The position numbers were made by a program, and so were the translations under genes. From assembly GCA_012837895.1 (NCBI GenBank), contig DUQH01000144.1:1-49367 (forward strand): a stretch of DNA of 49,367 nt, read 5' to 3'. The notes beneath the pieces were generated by a model. It was given only the letters and a program-made list of their open reading frames with translations, was not told the origin of the DNA and made no database searches. Origin of the DNA: Candidatus Fermentithermobacillaceae bacterium (lineage in GTDB: Bacteria; Bacillota; Sulfobacillia; Fermentithermobacillales; Fermentithermobacillaceae). Below, one piece after another: positions 1 to 8,182 of this stretch. Position 1 is the stretch's first letter. Every line of letters begins with the position of its first letter.

Positions 1-341
1 CCTATGATCCACTCGCCGGGCTCGGCCTGGGCAGCCTTGGCAGCCACCGCTGCCTTGAGTTCGTCTATGGTCTTCAAGCCGAAACAGTTTACCCCTTCCA
101 GGAGGGTCGCTGCTGACAACACATGGTTGTGGGAATCGACGAAGCCCGGAATGGCGGTACGCCCGCCCAAGTCAACCACATAGGCTGAACCGGACTCACG
201 CCCGCCGATGGCGTCCAATATCCTAGAGTCGCTTCCGATTTCGCAGATCCTGCCGTCTTCATAAAGAAGGGCCTGGACTTCGTCCTGGCCTTCCAGCGCC
301 GTGGATATCTTGCCGTTTACGAGAGCAACCCGCTTGGCCAT
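1..341 (-). CDS. Amidohydrolase family protein, N-terminal part (runs off the window)
   Basis: About 113 N-terminal residues are present; the gene continues past the left edge. The start is ATG at 341 behind an AGGAGG site. The visible part opens with a short beta-strand domain, then reads GFVDSHNHV at about residues 68-76, the first metal-binding HxH of the amidohydrolase superfamily (written NHV here with the preceding SH). This layout fits the YtcJ/imidazolonepropionase-like branch, metal-dependent hydrolases of C-N or ester bonds. The catalytic lysine and later histidines are outside the window, so the substrate cannot be inferred. It lies downstream of and co-directional with the GH26-like gene, across a gap of about 107 bases. 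Confidence 0.8.
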   Translation of the reverse strand, partial: MAKRVALVNGKISTALEGQDEVQALLYEDGRICEIGSDSRILDAIGGRESGSAYVVDLGGRTAIPGFVDSHNHVLSAATLLEGVNCFGLKTIDELKAAVAAKAAQAEPGEWII

Positions 342-448
342 CTTGCAAAACCTCCTAACCATGTCTCGCAAAGAGCGTAATGACCTTGTTACATTCTCAC
401 TCACCTTGACTTCGCTGAAGGGGCGCGGCATACCTCTTGGAGTCCTTG

Positions 449-2218
449 TCATGGGAATAGCTTCGCCTGCTTACCGGCCAGCCCCCGCCTGAATGCCGCT
501 ATTGTCTCTTCTGTTTCATCCAGCCAGTACGGCCGCGATTCAGTCTTGTTGTCCTTGGGATCGAAGTCGGCGTAGCTGAACCACACCGCAGCCTTGATAT
601 TGGAGTACTTGTCAATGCATCCGAACATGCGGTCAATCCACTTAACTTTGTCGCCGCCGATTGAACTTGAGGCAAACTCGGTTATCATCCACGGGAATCT
701 GCCGAACACACCGTGCATTTCGTTGTGTATCCGGTCGTATATCTCCTCGAACTCCCGCCATCTTTCGCCCGTTACGTACTGGTAATACGTGCCGTTGTTG
801 TACCCGGTTATCCCAAATATGTGGACATACCCGTTACCGGGGTAGTACGCAGCCTGGCCGTTCCACGCGTTTGGCGGGCAATCCCTGTCGTTGGGGTTAA
901 ATATCCAGATGGCGTTGTTCACGCCCTCTTCCTCAAAGATCCTGTAGACCGTCCGCCAGTTCTCTATGAAAATATCCGGGTCAAGCAGGTTGTTCACTCC
1001 GCCGTAGCTCACCCAATCGGAGTTCATCTCGTTGTTCAACCGGAACAGGAAGGGCTTGCCGAATTCCCGCGCCGCCCGGGCGAACTCGCGGATGCGCTCG
1101 TCATCTCCCGTCCTGTAAAGCTCAAGCCACGGTGACCGGCCGAACAGGTCCAGGTTGTTGCTTTCAGTCGCCTGCAGGGTCATCTGCACTACCCTGCCCT
1201 CCTTGTAGCACCTCTCCATGAACTCCGTGGGAAACCCTCCGTCCAGCCCGGTATAAGCCAGGATTATGGGGAACTTGTAGCCTATCTTGTCCTCAATCTC
1301 CGGTATGAGCCGCTCTATACCCTCGCCCATAACATCTTTGGTGAAGATACCCCAGATGACTTCCTCAGTCCCAGCCAGCCTTTCGTAGAGCGAGCGCGTT
1401 TCCGGGGTCCAGTTGTCTGGAAGCACCGGGTAGAAGTCGGTTGAATACCGGGCAACGCCTTCGGGGTTGAAGTAGATAAAGGTATCCAAAACAAGTTGTG
1501 CAAGGGCTGCCGCTTCCTTGTCGTCATATGGGTATTTGAGGCGGGCAAAATAGAAGTTCCGCGTACCCGTCTTTATCACCAAGTATGTATATGTGTCAAA
1601 ACGCCCGGGATAGTCATTCAGGCGCACGGTCAATCGTTCGAAACCGCGTTCCCTGGTATGCTCGATGAGCTCGATGCCGTTCTTTTCCCTGTATGATTCG
1701 TCCAGCAAGAACCTGAAGAAGTAGTGTTCTATGTATCCGGACACATCCCTGTCGTACGTCCAGTCCTTGCTTATGATAAGTCTGGCGTTATGGCTTTCGA
1801 AGGCAACAAACCGGGGACTTAAGCTGAGGTCAAACCTCATGCTTGCCGGCAGGGACACAGCAAAGCCGTTGGCACAATCGCAGAATCTGATACCGTTAGA
1901 CGTCTCATACACCACTTTCACATCGCGATCGCCGATATTCTCGGGCATTGAACCCTCAACACCGTCTACGTACACCGTTTCTCTGGTGATGACGAGCCCT
2001 CGGGTTAAGTCAGGCCTGTTTGGGAGGGAACCGGTCTGTATGTAACGCTTTACCATAGCCCTGAAACTGACTGCAAACCGGGATGTCGACGTCCTGAGAT
2101 AGTAGAGCGCCGGTATGCCCGCAAGCAAACAGCCCACCAGGACTATCAACAGAGCGCGCTTGTGTCTCTTGAAAGCCCCCAAACCTGATCCCCCCGTTGC
2201 GGCTTGTACACTGCACAT
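449..2218 (-). CDS. Membrane-anchored GH26-like glycoside hydrolase with an unknown N-terminal domain
   Basis: 589 residues. A basic N-terminus (KRHKR) is followed by one hydrophobic segment at about 22-42, a signal anchor or uncleaved signal. Residues about 50-260 match no domain I recognise. The C-terminal third resembles family 26 beta-mannanases: RLNNEMN carries the candidate acid/base Glu at about 397, YYPGNGYV and GITGYN follow, and ITEFASS carries the candidate nucleophile Glu at about 514, then GGDK and AVWFSYAD. The likely role is extracellular cleavage of a beta-linked polysaccharide; the substrate is unknown. The ATG at 2218 has poor ribosome-site spacing. A TTG at 2182 behind a G-rich run would give a cleaner signal-anchor start, so the N-terminus is uncertain. 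Confidence 0.72.
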   Translation of the reverse strand: MCSVQAATGGSGLGAFKRHKRALLIVLVGCLLAGIPALYYLRTSTSRFAVSFRAMVKRYIQTGSLPNRPDLTRGLVITRETVYVDGVEGSMPENIGDRDVKVVYETSNGIRFCDCANGFAVSLPASMRFDLSLSPRFVAFESHNARLIISKDWTYDRDVSGYIEHYFFRFLLDESYREKNGIELIEHTRERGFERLTVRLNDYPGRFDTYTYLVIKTGTRNFYFARLKYPYDDKEAAALAQLVLDTFIYFNPEGVARYSTDFYPVLPDNWTPETRSLYERLAGTEEVIWGIFTKDVMGEGIERLIPEIEDKIGYKFPIILAYTGLDGGFPTEFMERCYKEGRVVQMTLQATESNNLDLFGRSPWLELYRTGDDERIREFARAAREFGKPFLFRLNNEMNSDWVSYGGVNNLLDPDIFIENWRTVYRIFEEEGVNNAIWIFNPNDRDCPPNAWNGQAAYYPGNGYVHIFGITGYNNGTYYQYVTGERWREFEEIYDRIHNEMHGVFGRFPWMITEFASSSIGGDKVKWIDRMFGCIDKYSNIKAAVWFSYADFDPKDNKTESRPYWLDETEETIAAFRRGLAGKQAKLFP

Positions 2219-2303
2219 CCCTGGTAAATTATTCTACGCAAACATGACGGGAATTCCTGCCGTTTCGGTTGATCTTTCATGAGCTTTTCATTGCCGGTTC
2301 ATC

Positions 2304-2396
2304 CTGCTGCAACCGCCCTACCCAACTCAAACGCCAGAGCGAAGATAAGGGTTGGCTTCAGGAAATGGATCCTATGAGCTATGGCTGCTGCAACCG
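2304..2396. repeat. Pair of 12-base direct repeats upstream of the GH26-like gene
   Basis: CTGCTGCAACCG occurs exactly at 2304-2315 and 2385-2396, about 81 bases apart start to start, in the 211-base gap between the GH26-like gene and the next minus-strand gene. It could be a pair of operator half sites or chance. I see no clear sigma-A promoter in the gap. Confidence 0.35.
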
Positions 2397-2429
2397 GCCA
2401 TCCCATTTGGCTGACTCATTATATCGCTT

Positions 2430-3014
2430 TTACCGGAACTCCCTGGGAAACTGCCTCACGATCCCTTCTGTCATCACATCGGCCATCATCAAGGCCTGGC
2501 GTTCAGTTTGACCGAATATCATGATGCCTTGCTCGAAGTTCATGTTCAGGATCGCCACCGCCTCGCTCTTGGTAAGATCAAGGTGTTCGTGGAGCATCGC
2601 CCTCCATTCCCGCCGCGACCAGAAGGGGTTAATGCGTGCCAGGAAACGGGCTATTTGATCTGCGTTCATGTACCACCGCCGTTCTGCGTCTGCTGCTGCC
2701 ATTGTATCCCCGGCCTTGGCAGCTTGCACCAGTTCAGCGGCGATTGTGAGATGCTCTGTGAACAACCTGGCAAACTCCCCGGCTATCTGAGGGCCATACA
2801 AAGGCTCCAGCGCTGCTTGGAAGTCCCTCGGGTTCCGCAGAAGCCTTTCAGTAACAACATCAAGGTCAGGGAGGTCAGCCGCAACGCTTATGATAAAGGA
2901 CCTTGTCCACCAAACATGCTGCTCCCACAAGAGACGCAGTGTATTATTAAGTTCCAAATGGGCCCGGCTTATGCTTCCCCGGCGCCGGCCTAAGGCTGTC
3001 GAAGACGCTTCCAT
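2430..3014 (-). CDS. Conserved all-helical protein of unknown function
   Basis: 194 residues, soluble, rich in predicted helix, with no signal peptide. The pattern WEQHVWWTR, then LLRNPRDF, LFTEHL, WYMNAD, INPFW, EHLDLTK and QALMMAD recalls a family of roughly 180-residue Bacillota proteins that databases often mislabel as acetylglutamate kinase; no kinase motif is visible. Two halves each carry a similar TEHL/HEHL helix, so an internal duplication is possible. The ATG start has a GAGGGA site five bases upstream. It is divergent from the ABC exporter. Function is not known and I do not assign one. Confidence 0.65.
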   Translation of the reverse strand: MEASSTALGRRRGSISRAHLELNNTLRLLWEQHVWWTRSFIISVAADLPDLDVVTERLLRNPRDFQAALEPLYGPQIAGEFARLFTEHLTIAAELVQAAKAGDTMAAADAERRWYMNADQIARFLARINPFWSRREWRAMLHEHLDLTKSEAVAILNMNFEQGIMIFGQTERQALMMADVMTEGIVRQFPREFR

Positions 3015-3195
3015 TTGTATCCCTCGCTTTCTCCTTTTGTCCAGATTATGTTAAGGAGTGGTAGATGGTGACGCCCTAGGTCATGCCGGAGCTGTAAAGT
3101 GGCCTGCAGGAAAAGGGAGTAGCTATGTCGTAGTATTCGCTTCGTGTATAAAACTATTGTTGCAGAATACTTGTAGCTTATCCGAGGTGAATCTC

Positions 3196-4968
3196 TTGCA
3201 CCACATTACGCGTTTGCTGATTATCTCACAGCCATACTGGGGCTGGATGGTGCTGGCATTCCTCGCAATGCTGGGAGTAACCGCAACTACCCTGGCCGGT
3301 CCATGGCTTCAAAGGTCCCTCATATCAATAATTGAAACGGGAGCGGGAACAGGCACCCTTGCAACAGATCAGATTCTCCGGGTAGCCCTTATGCTGCTCG
3401 CAGTGTACGTATTGCGGCCTGCGCTGAGAGCGGTCCAGACATGGACAGCTCATATAGCCGGTTGGGGGAGCGTTGCCTCAGCCAGGCAGGCGATTTACGA
3501 TCATCTCCAGAAGCTTTCGCCCAAGTATTACTCAGACACCCAGACCGGCCAGATCATGTCCAGAGTGGTGAATGATACGGCGAGTTTTGAGCTCTTGATG
3601 GCCCATGCCATCCCTGAGATTACAGTTGCAGTGCTCAGGCTTGCCGGGACTACGGCGCTGCTTTTCTACATAAACAAGGAACTGGCGCTTTACACTCTTA
3701 TCCCCATACCCATCATTACTGTAGTGATGTATTATTACCAGAAAATAGTGAGGCCCCTGTTCCGCCAAGCCCAGGCCAAACTGGGCGATCTTAACGCCAT
3801 TCTCCAGGACAACTTAAGCGGCATCCGCGAGATCCAGGTGTTCACCCAGGAGGAACGGGAATACAAGAGGGTTTCTGAGCGGATCTACGACCACGCGTGG
3901 GCAATCGCAAAGGCCGTATCCATAAGCAGTGTGTTCTCAGGTGGCGTAGACTTTTTTGCCGGGCTTGGCACTGTGTTCGTCGTGTTCTTTGGAGGCATAA
4001 TGGCTGTCAACAAGGGGTTGTCAATCGCAGATATCACCGGTTTCCTACTATATGTCGCGTCATTCTACGAACCTGTGATCCAGCTTAACAGGATAAACGA
4101 GTCACTCCAGCAGTCTCTTGCAGCGGGTGACAGGTACTTCGAAGTACTCGACTCGATCCCTGAAATCAAGGACACGCCCGGGGCGCTTGAATTGCCTCAG
4201 GTGAAGGGCCACATTGTTTTCGAGAACGTGTGCTTCCAGTACGGCGAAGACGTGCCGGTACTCAGCAACATAAACCTTGAGATAAAGCCTGGACAGATGA
4301 TCGCGCTAGTAGGGCCCACGGGTGTGGGTAAGACCACCATGGCCAACCTCATACCCAGGTTCTACGATCCTACAGAAGGCCGGCTTCTGATAGACGGGGT
4401 TGATGTAAGACAAGTCAAGCTCGCGTCCCTTCGTAGGAATATCAGCATGGTCTTACAGGATGTGTTCTTGTTCAACGGTACCGTGGCGGAAAACATTGCT
4501 TACGGCAGCCCCCATGCCTCAAGAGAGGAAATCGAGGAAGCAGCCAAAATGGCCGGTGCTGACGAGTTTATCAGGGAACTGCCAGACGGTTACGACACCC
4601 ACATCGGCGAACGGGGAGTCAGGCTGTCAGGCGGCCAGAAGCAGAGGCTCGCCATAGCCAGGGCGCTCCTGTACAATGCGCCTATCCTCATCCTGGATGA
4701 GGCCACCTCATCGGTGGACACCCAGACCGAAGCCAAAATCAGCTCGGCTTTACGTAAGCTCATGGAAGGCCGCACAACAGTTGTAATAGCCCACAGGTTG
4801 TCCACAATCCGCAACGCCGATAAGATCGTGGTATTGAGCGAAGGCGAGATAGTCGAAGAAGGCCGGCACGAAGAACTCCTTGAGAAAGACGGCCTTTACG
4901 CAAGACTTGTGAAGATTGACGCTGACCCGGCAGGCGCCGGCAGCGAAATGCTAGCTTTGGAGCAGTAA
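3196..4968 (+). CDS. ABC exporter half-transporter (fused membrane and ATPase domains)
   Basis: 590 residues from a TTG at 3196, chosen because GAGGTG lies six bases upstream; the frame stays open back to 3058 but that extension looks non-coding. Residues 1-330 form the six-helix type I exporter domain (starting at the LLIISQPYWGW segment). The ATPase domain follows: Walker A GPTGVGKT near 373, signature LSGGQ near 477, Walker B ILILDEATS near 496, and the switch histidine in AHRLS near 532. All catalytic elements are intact. It should work as a homodimer or pair with another half-transporter exporting a lipid, drug or peptide; the substrate cannot be told. It is the only plus-strand gene in the left arm, opposed to the direction of replication. 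Confidence 0.88.
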   Translation: MHHITRLLIISQPYWGWMVLAFLAMLGVTATTLAGPWLQRSLISIIETGAGTGTLATDQILRVALMLLAVYVLRPALRAVQTWTAHIAGWGSVASARQAIYDHLQKLSPKYYSDTQTGQIMSRVVNDTASFELLMAHAIPEITVAVLRLAGTTALLFYINKELALYTLIPIPIITVVMYYYQKIVRPLFRQAQAKLGDLNAILQDNLSGIREIQVFTQEEREYKRVSERIYDHAWAIAKAVSISSVFSGGVDFFAGLGTVFVVFFGGIMAVNKGLSIADITGFLLYVASFYEPVIQLNRINESLQQSLAAGDRYFEVLDSIPEIKDTPGALELPQVKGHIVFENVCFQYGEDVPVLSNINLEIKPGQMIALVGPTGVGKTTMANLIPRFYDPTEGRLLIDGVDVRQVKLASLRRNISMVLQDVFLFNGTVAENIAYGSPHASREEIEEAAKMAGADEFIRELPDGYDTHIGERGVRLSGGQKQRLAIARALLYNAPILILDEATSSVDTQTEAKISSALRKLMEGRTTVVIAHRLSTIRNADKIVVLSEGEIVEEGRHEELLEKDGLYARLVKIDADPAGAGSEMLALEQ

Positions 4969-4986
4969 CTGCAAACAAGAAACAAG

Positions 4987-5045
4987 GCCTGCAGAGGCGG
5001 GTTTCGGGAGGTTTGCCCTCACTCCAATTTCCGCCTGCTGCAGGC
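4987..5045. terminator. Candidate bidirectional hairpin between convergent genes
   Basis: GCCTGCAGAGGCGG at 4987-5000 pairs, with one bulged base, with CCGCCTGCTGCAGGC at 5031-5045, across a 30-base loop. It sits between the ends of the ABC exporter and the nitroreductase, which converge. There is no T-run on either side, so intrinsic termination is uncertain. Confidence 0.35.
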
Positions 5046-5075
5046 TGCTTGATTATTACACCGGACTACTTGTGG

Positions 5076-5594
5076 TTATATCTCCCTCACGACCATTTCA
5101 AATGGCCTTAAGTTCCTGACAGGCTCCCGTTCCTGGGCAGAATAGCCTACAGGTATCATTGCAACCGGACGCAAATTGGGGGGCAGTTCAAGTGCCTGGC
5201 GCACCATGGTTTCCCGGAAAGCTCCTACCCAGCAAGTTCCCAGCCCGAAGGAGGTGGCAGCCAAAAGGATGTTCTCCACCGCTGCAGCTGTATCTTGTAT
5301 GAAGTATAAGGTCCGTCCCCTGTCTTCGTACCGTGAAGCTGACACTTCAGGGTCTGCGCACACTACTATTACCACCGGAGCTTGGCTTATGAACTCCTGT
5401 TTCAAGGCGGCTTCCACCAGTTTCTGCTTTACATCAGGATCCTTTACTACACAAAACACCCAGGGTTGCCTGTTGCCCGCGCTTGGAGCCAGCCTGGCAC
5501 AGTCCAGAATCTCCTTTAGGACATCTTCAGGAACAGCTTGATCCTTGAACCTCCTTATGCTGCGCCTTTTCTTTATGGCTTCGATAACATCCAC
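5076..5594 (-). CDS. Nitroreductase family FMN protein
   Basis: 172 residues from a GTG start with AAGGAGG ten bases upstream. The N-terminal KKRRSIRRF motif (about 8-16) is the flavin-phosphate contact of the nitroreductase fold. SAGNRQPW (about 38-45) and a late GLGTCW segment (about 117-122) are typical of the short nitroreductase subfamily seen in anaerobes. Expected role: FMN-dependent NAD(P)H reduction of nitro compounds, quinones or flavin-like substrates in the cytosol as a homodimer. The physiological substrate is unknown. It follows gltX by about 58 bases on the same strand and may be cotranscribed. Confidence 0.85.
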   Translation of the reverse strand: MDVIEAIKKRRSIRRFKDQAVPEDVLKEILDCARLAPSAGNRQPWVFCVVKDPDVKQKLVEAALKQEFISQAPVVIVVCADPEVSASRYEDRGRTLYFIQDTAAAVENILLAATSFGLGTCWVGAFRETMVRQALELPPNLRPVAMIPVGYSAQEREPVRNLRPFEMVVREI

Positions 5595-5652
5595 AGCACA
5601 ATCGCCTCCTTACATTGGGTTTCACCAACAGAGACAACATAGAGCTGGGCCT

Positions 5653-7125
5653 CTACTCCAACGTGTTTATGAACTTGATCGCATCCTTGAGTCTGGAAAT
5701 GGTTTCGTCCTTACCCAGCACATACATGATGTCAAACAGACCCGGCCCAAAAGTTTTCCCGCTCAAAGCAAGCCTGGTCGGGTGAATCAGCTTGCCTCGG
5801 CCGACACCTTCCCTCTGGGCCAGCTCGGTGTACGCCCGGTCGCAAGCTTCAATGGTCCATTCAGGAATACTCGACAGTACTTCCACGCACTTTTCAAGTA
5901 ATCCTGCAACACCCGGTTTGGCGAAGTGCTTCCTGACACCTTCCTCATCGTAGCTGTCGGGAGGCCTGAAGTAAAACGCCATACTCTCTGCCAGTTCCTC
6001 CAGGGTCTTGGCCCGCTCTTGCATTGTGATTATTGCTTGCTTAAACCAATCCTTCCTCTCCTCAAGCCGTTCCCTGGTAGCCAAGCCTGCTGCCTCGATA
6101 AACGGGGTGACTCTTTCAATCAGGTCTTCGGGGTCAAGTGCTTTGATGTACTGCCCGTTCATCCAGGTGAGTTTCTTAACATCATACACAGCAGCAGTCG
6201 ACGAAACCCTTGACAGGTCGAACAGCTCAATCATTTCTTCAAGGGACATGATCTCCTGGGTGGCATCAGGAGGCGTCCATCCTAGAAGCGCTAGGTAATT
6301 GACAATAGCTTCAGGCAAGTATCCTTTGTCCCGGAACTCCTCCACAGTCTGTGCGCCGTGCCGCTTTGAAAGTTTAGACCTGTCAGGCGCAAGGATCATT
6401 GGCACGTGGGCGAACTTAGGCATTGGCGCCATGAGCGCACGGTAAAGCATCATCTGCCTAGGAGTGTTTGACAGATGCTCGTCAGCCCTCATTACGTGGG
6501 TGATCCCCATGAGCCAATCGTCAATAACGCAAGCAAAATTGTACGTAGGAAGGCCGTCGGATTTCATTATTATGAAGTCTGCAATTTCTTCGTTGGCGAA
6601 GGACACTTCGCCGCGGATACGATCGTCTACAACCGTGTAGCCTTCGCCGGGGGTACGGAACCTGATGGCGCACTTTCTGCCTTCAGCTTCAAACCTACTG
6701 ATTTGTTCCTGGGTTAGGTTTCTGCATCTTCCGCTGTATCTAGGCGCTTTTTTCGCCTGTCTTGCCTGTTCCCTTTCTGCCTCAAGTTCTTCCGGAGTGC
6801 AATAGCACTTGTACGCCAGGCCCTTATCCATCAGCGTCAGGGCATATTTTCTGTACAACTCCTGCCTCTGGGATTGCTGATACGGGCCGGCCGGGCCGCC
6901 TACAACGGGTCCTTCATCCCAAGTCAGGCCTAGCCACTTTAGGCTTTCCATCATCTTTTCGGCCGAATCCTCAATAGTGCGTTCCACATCGGTGTCTTCA
7001 ATCCGCAGCACAAATTTCCCCCCGTTGTGCTTGGCAAACAGGTAATTAAAAAGAGCTGTCCGGGCTCCGCCGATATGGAGATATCCAGTCGGGGATGGAG
7101 CAAATCTCACACGTAACTCGCCCAC
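5653..7125 (-). CDS. gltX: Glutamate-tRNA ligase
   Basis: 490 residues from a GTG at 7125, with GAGGTG seven bases upstream; the open frame extends to 7173 but without a plausible site. Class I synthetase signatures are intact: HIGG near residue 17 (in APSPTGYLHIGG) and KLSKR near 250. CYCTPEE with a later SGRCRNL gives the Cys ligands of the zinc-binding insertion found in many bacterial GluRS. It charges tRNA-Glu, and tRNA-Gln as well if the organism uses the GatCAB route, which is usual in Bacillota but cannot be seen here. It lies downstream of the por terminator, so it probably has its own promoter. Confidence 0.96.
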   Translation of the reverse strand: MGELRVRFAPSPTGYLHIGGARTALFNYLFAKHNGGKFVLRIEDTDVERTIEDSAEKMMESLKWLGLTWDEGPVVGGPAGPYQQSQRQELYRKYALTLMDKGLAYKCYCTPEELEAEREQARQAKKAPRYSGRCRNLTQEQISRFEAEGRKCAIRFRTPGEGYTVVDDRIRGEVSFANEEIADFIIMKSDGLPTYNFACVIDDWLMGITHVMRADEHLSNTPRQMMLYRALMAPMPKFAHVPMILAPDRSKLSKRHGAQTVEEFRDKGYLPEAIVNYLALLGWTPPDATQEIMSLEEMIELFDLSRVSSTAAVYDVKKLTWMNGQYIKALDPEDLIERVTPFIEAAGLATRERLEERKDWFKQAIITMQERAKTLEELAESMAFYFRPPDSYDEEGVRKHFAKPGVAGLLEKCVEVLSSIPEWTIEACDRAYTELAQREGVGRGKLIHPTRLALSGKTFGPGLFDIMYVLGKDETISRLKDAIKFINTLE

Positions 7126-7171
7126 CTGACAACACCTCGTATTCCAGCATCCATTACTTTTTCCATTGTCC

Positions 7172-7199
7172 AAAAGGGCGGGACAAAATGCCCGCCCTT
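7172..7199 (-). terminator. Rho-independent terminator of the por operon
   Basis: On the minus strand AAGGGCGGG and CCCGCCCTT form a perfect 9-bp stem (7174-7199) with an 8-base loop, followed by TTTT-rich sequence. It begins about 30 bases after the porB stop and precedes gltX. Confidence 0.85.
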
Positions 7200-7229
7200 A
7201 AGTATTGCCCAACCTGCATGCTTCATACA

Positions 7230-8171
7230 TTACTCAGCAGCTTGTTCCTGGCCCAACCGCTCCAAGGCAAGAAGTTCTTCCCATTCCCTGTCAACTTCAG
7301 CCTGAATCTGTTCAATAATGCCTTCGTTCCCAGGCCTGAACAGGTGGCGGAACCTGCCTTGAGCTTTCAGGAATTCCACAACGGGCTTCTTATTTCTAGG
7401 TTTATACGTTACCCTGACCTTGCCGTCAACCACTTCGAACAGTGGCCAGAAGCACGTATCCACTGCCAGCTTGGTCATCTGAATGGTGTCGGCAGCGTCG
7501 TGACGCCATCCCCTGGGACAGGGTGCCAGTGCGTTTATGAACGCAGGCCCTTTGACTGCAAACGCTTTTTCGGCCTTCTGGTACAGGTCATTCCAATGGG
7601 AAGGCGAAACCTGTGCCACATACGGAATCTCGTGGGCCATCATTATCTTTGTCAGGTTCTTACGCTTGTGGGGTTTACCAGGCATTTCACTACCTACAGG
7701 TGTAGTTGTAGTGTCTGCGCCCATAGGTGTAGCTGACGAGCGCTGGATGCCTGTATTCATGTAAGCACCGTTGTCATAGCACACATAGACCATGTCATGG
7801 CCGCGTTCCATTGCACCGGACAAGCTTTGCAGGCCTATGTCATAGGTTCCCCCGTCTCCGCCGAAAGCAACGAACTTTATTTCATCTGTGATTTTCCCTT
7901 GACGCTTGAAAGACTGATATGCAGCTTCAACGCCCGAAAGGCTTGCCGAAGCATTCTCAAATGCCACGTGGATAAAGGGAGAATTCCAAGACGTGTACGG
8001 GTAGATGGTAGTGGAGACCTCGAGACAACCGGTTGCGTTTGCTACCACCACAGGCGCCTTAGCTCCACGCAACACCTGTCTCACCACGATCGGCGCACCA
8101 CATCCGGCACACATCCGGTGACCCGGGGCTAGCACTTCCGGAACGCGAGAGAGTTCTTTCAACGTAGCCAC
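7230..8171 (-). CDS. porB: Pyruvate:ferredoxin oxidoreductase, beta (thiamine diphosphate) subunit
   Basis: 313 residues; GTG start behind AGGAGGGG. The N-terminal CAGCGAP (about 22-28) supplies part of the proximal iron-sulfur cluster of beta subunits. GGDGGTYDIG near 104 with a later YDNGAYMNTG is the thiamine-diphosphate/Mg motif. WNSPFIHVAFENASAS and GWRH also match PorB. Together with PorA, PorD and PorG it catalyses CoA-dependent oxidative decarboxylation of pyruvate (or the reverse), reducing ferredoxin. It is the last gene of porGDAB, 11 bases after porA. A related 2-oxoacid specificity is possible, but PorA and PorB look most like the pyruvate enzyme. Confidence 0.93.
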   Translation of the reverse strand: MATLKELSRVPEVLAPGHRMCAGCGAPIVVRQVLRGAKAPVVVANATGCLEVSTTIYPYTSWNSPFIHVAFENASASLSGVEAAYQSFKRQGKITDEIKFVAFGGDGGTYDIGLQSLSGAMERGHDMVYVCYDNGAYMNTGIQRSSATPMGADTTTTPVGSEMPGKPHKRKNLTKIMMAHEIPYVAQVSPSHWNDLYQKAEKAFAVKGPAFINALAPCPRGWRHDAADTIQMTKLAVDTCFWPLFEVVDGKVRVTYKPRNKKPVVEFLKAQGRFRHLFRPGNEGIIEQIQAEVDREWEELLALERLGQEQAAE

Positions 8172-8182
8172 ATTTACCCCTC

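Noticed and set aside
3058-3195. N-terminal extension of the ABC exporter
   Set aside because: The 46 extra residues lack exporter features; a TTG at 3196 with GAGGTG fits the family start.
7960-7980. CCACGTGG core resembling parS inside porB
   Set aside because: Only the central bases match; the flanks do not fit the TGTTNCACGTGAAACA consensus.
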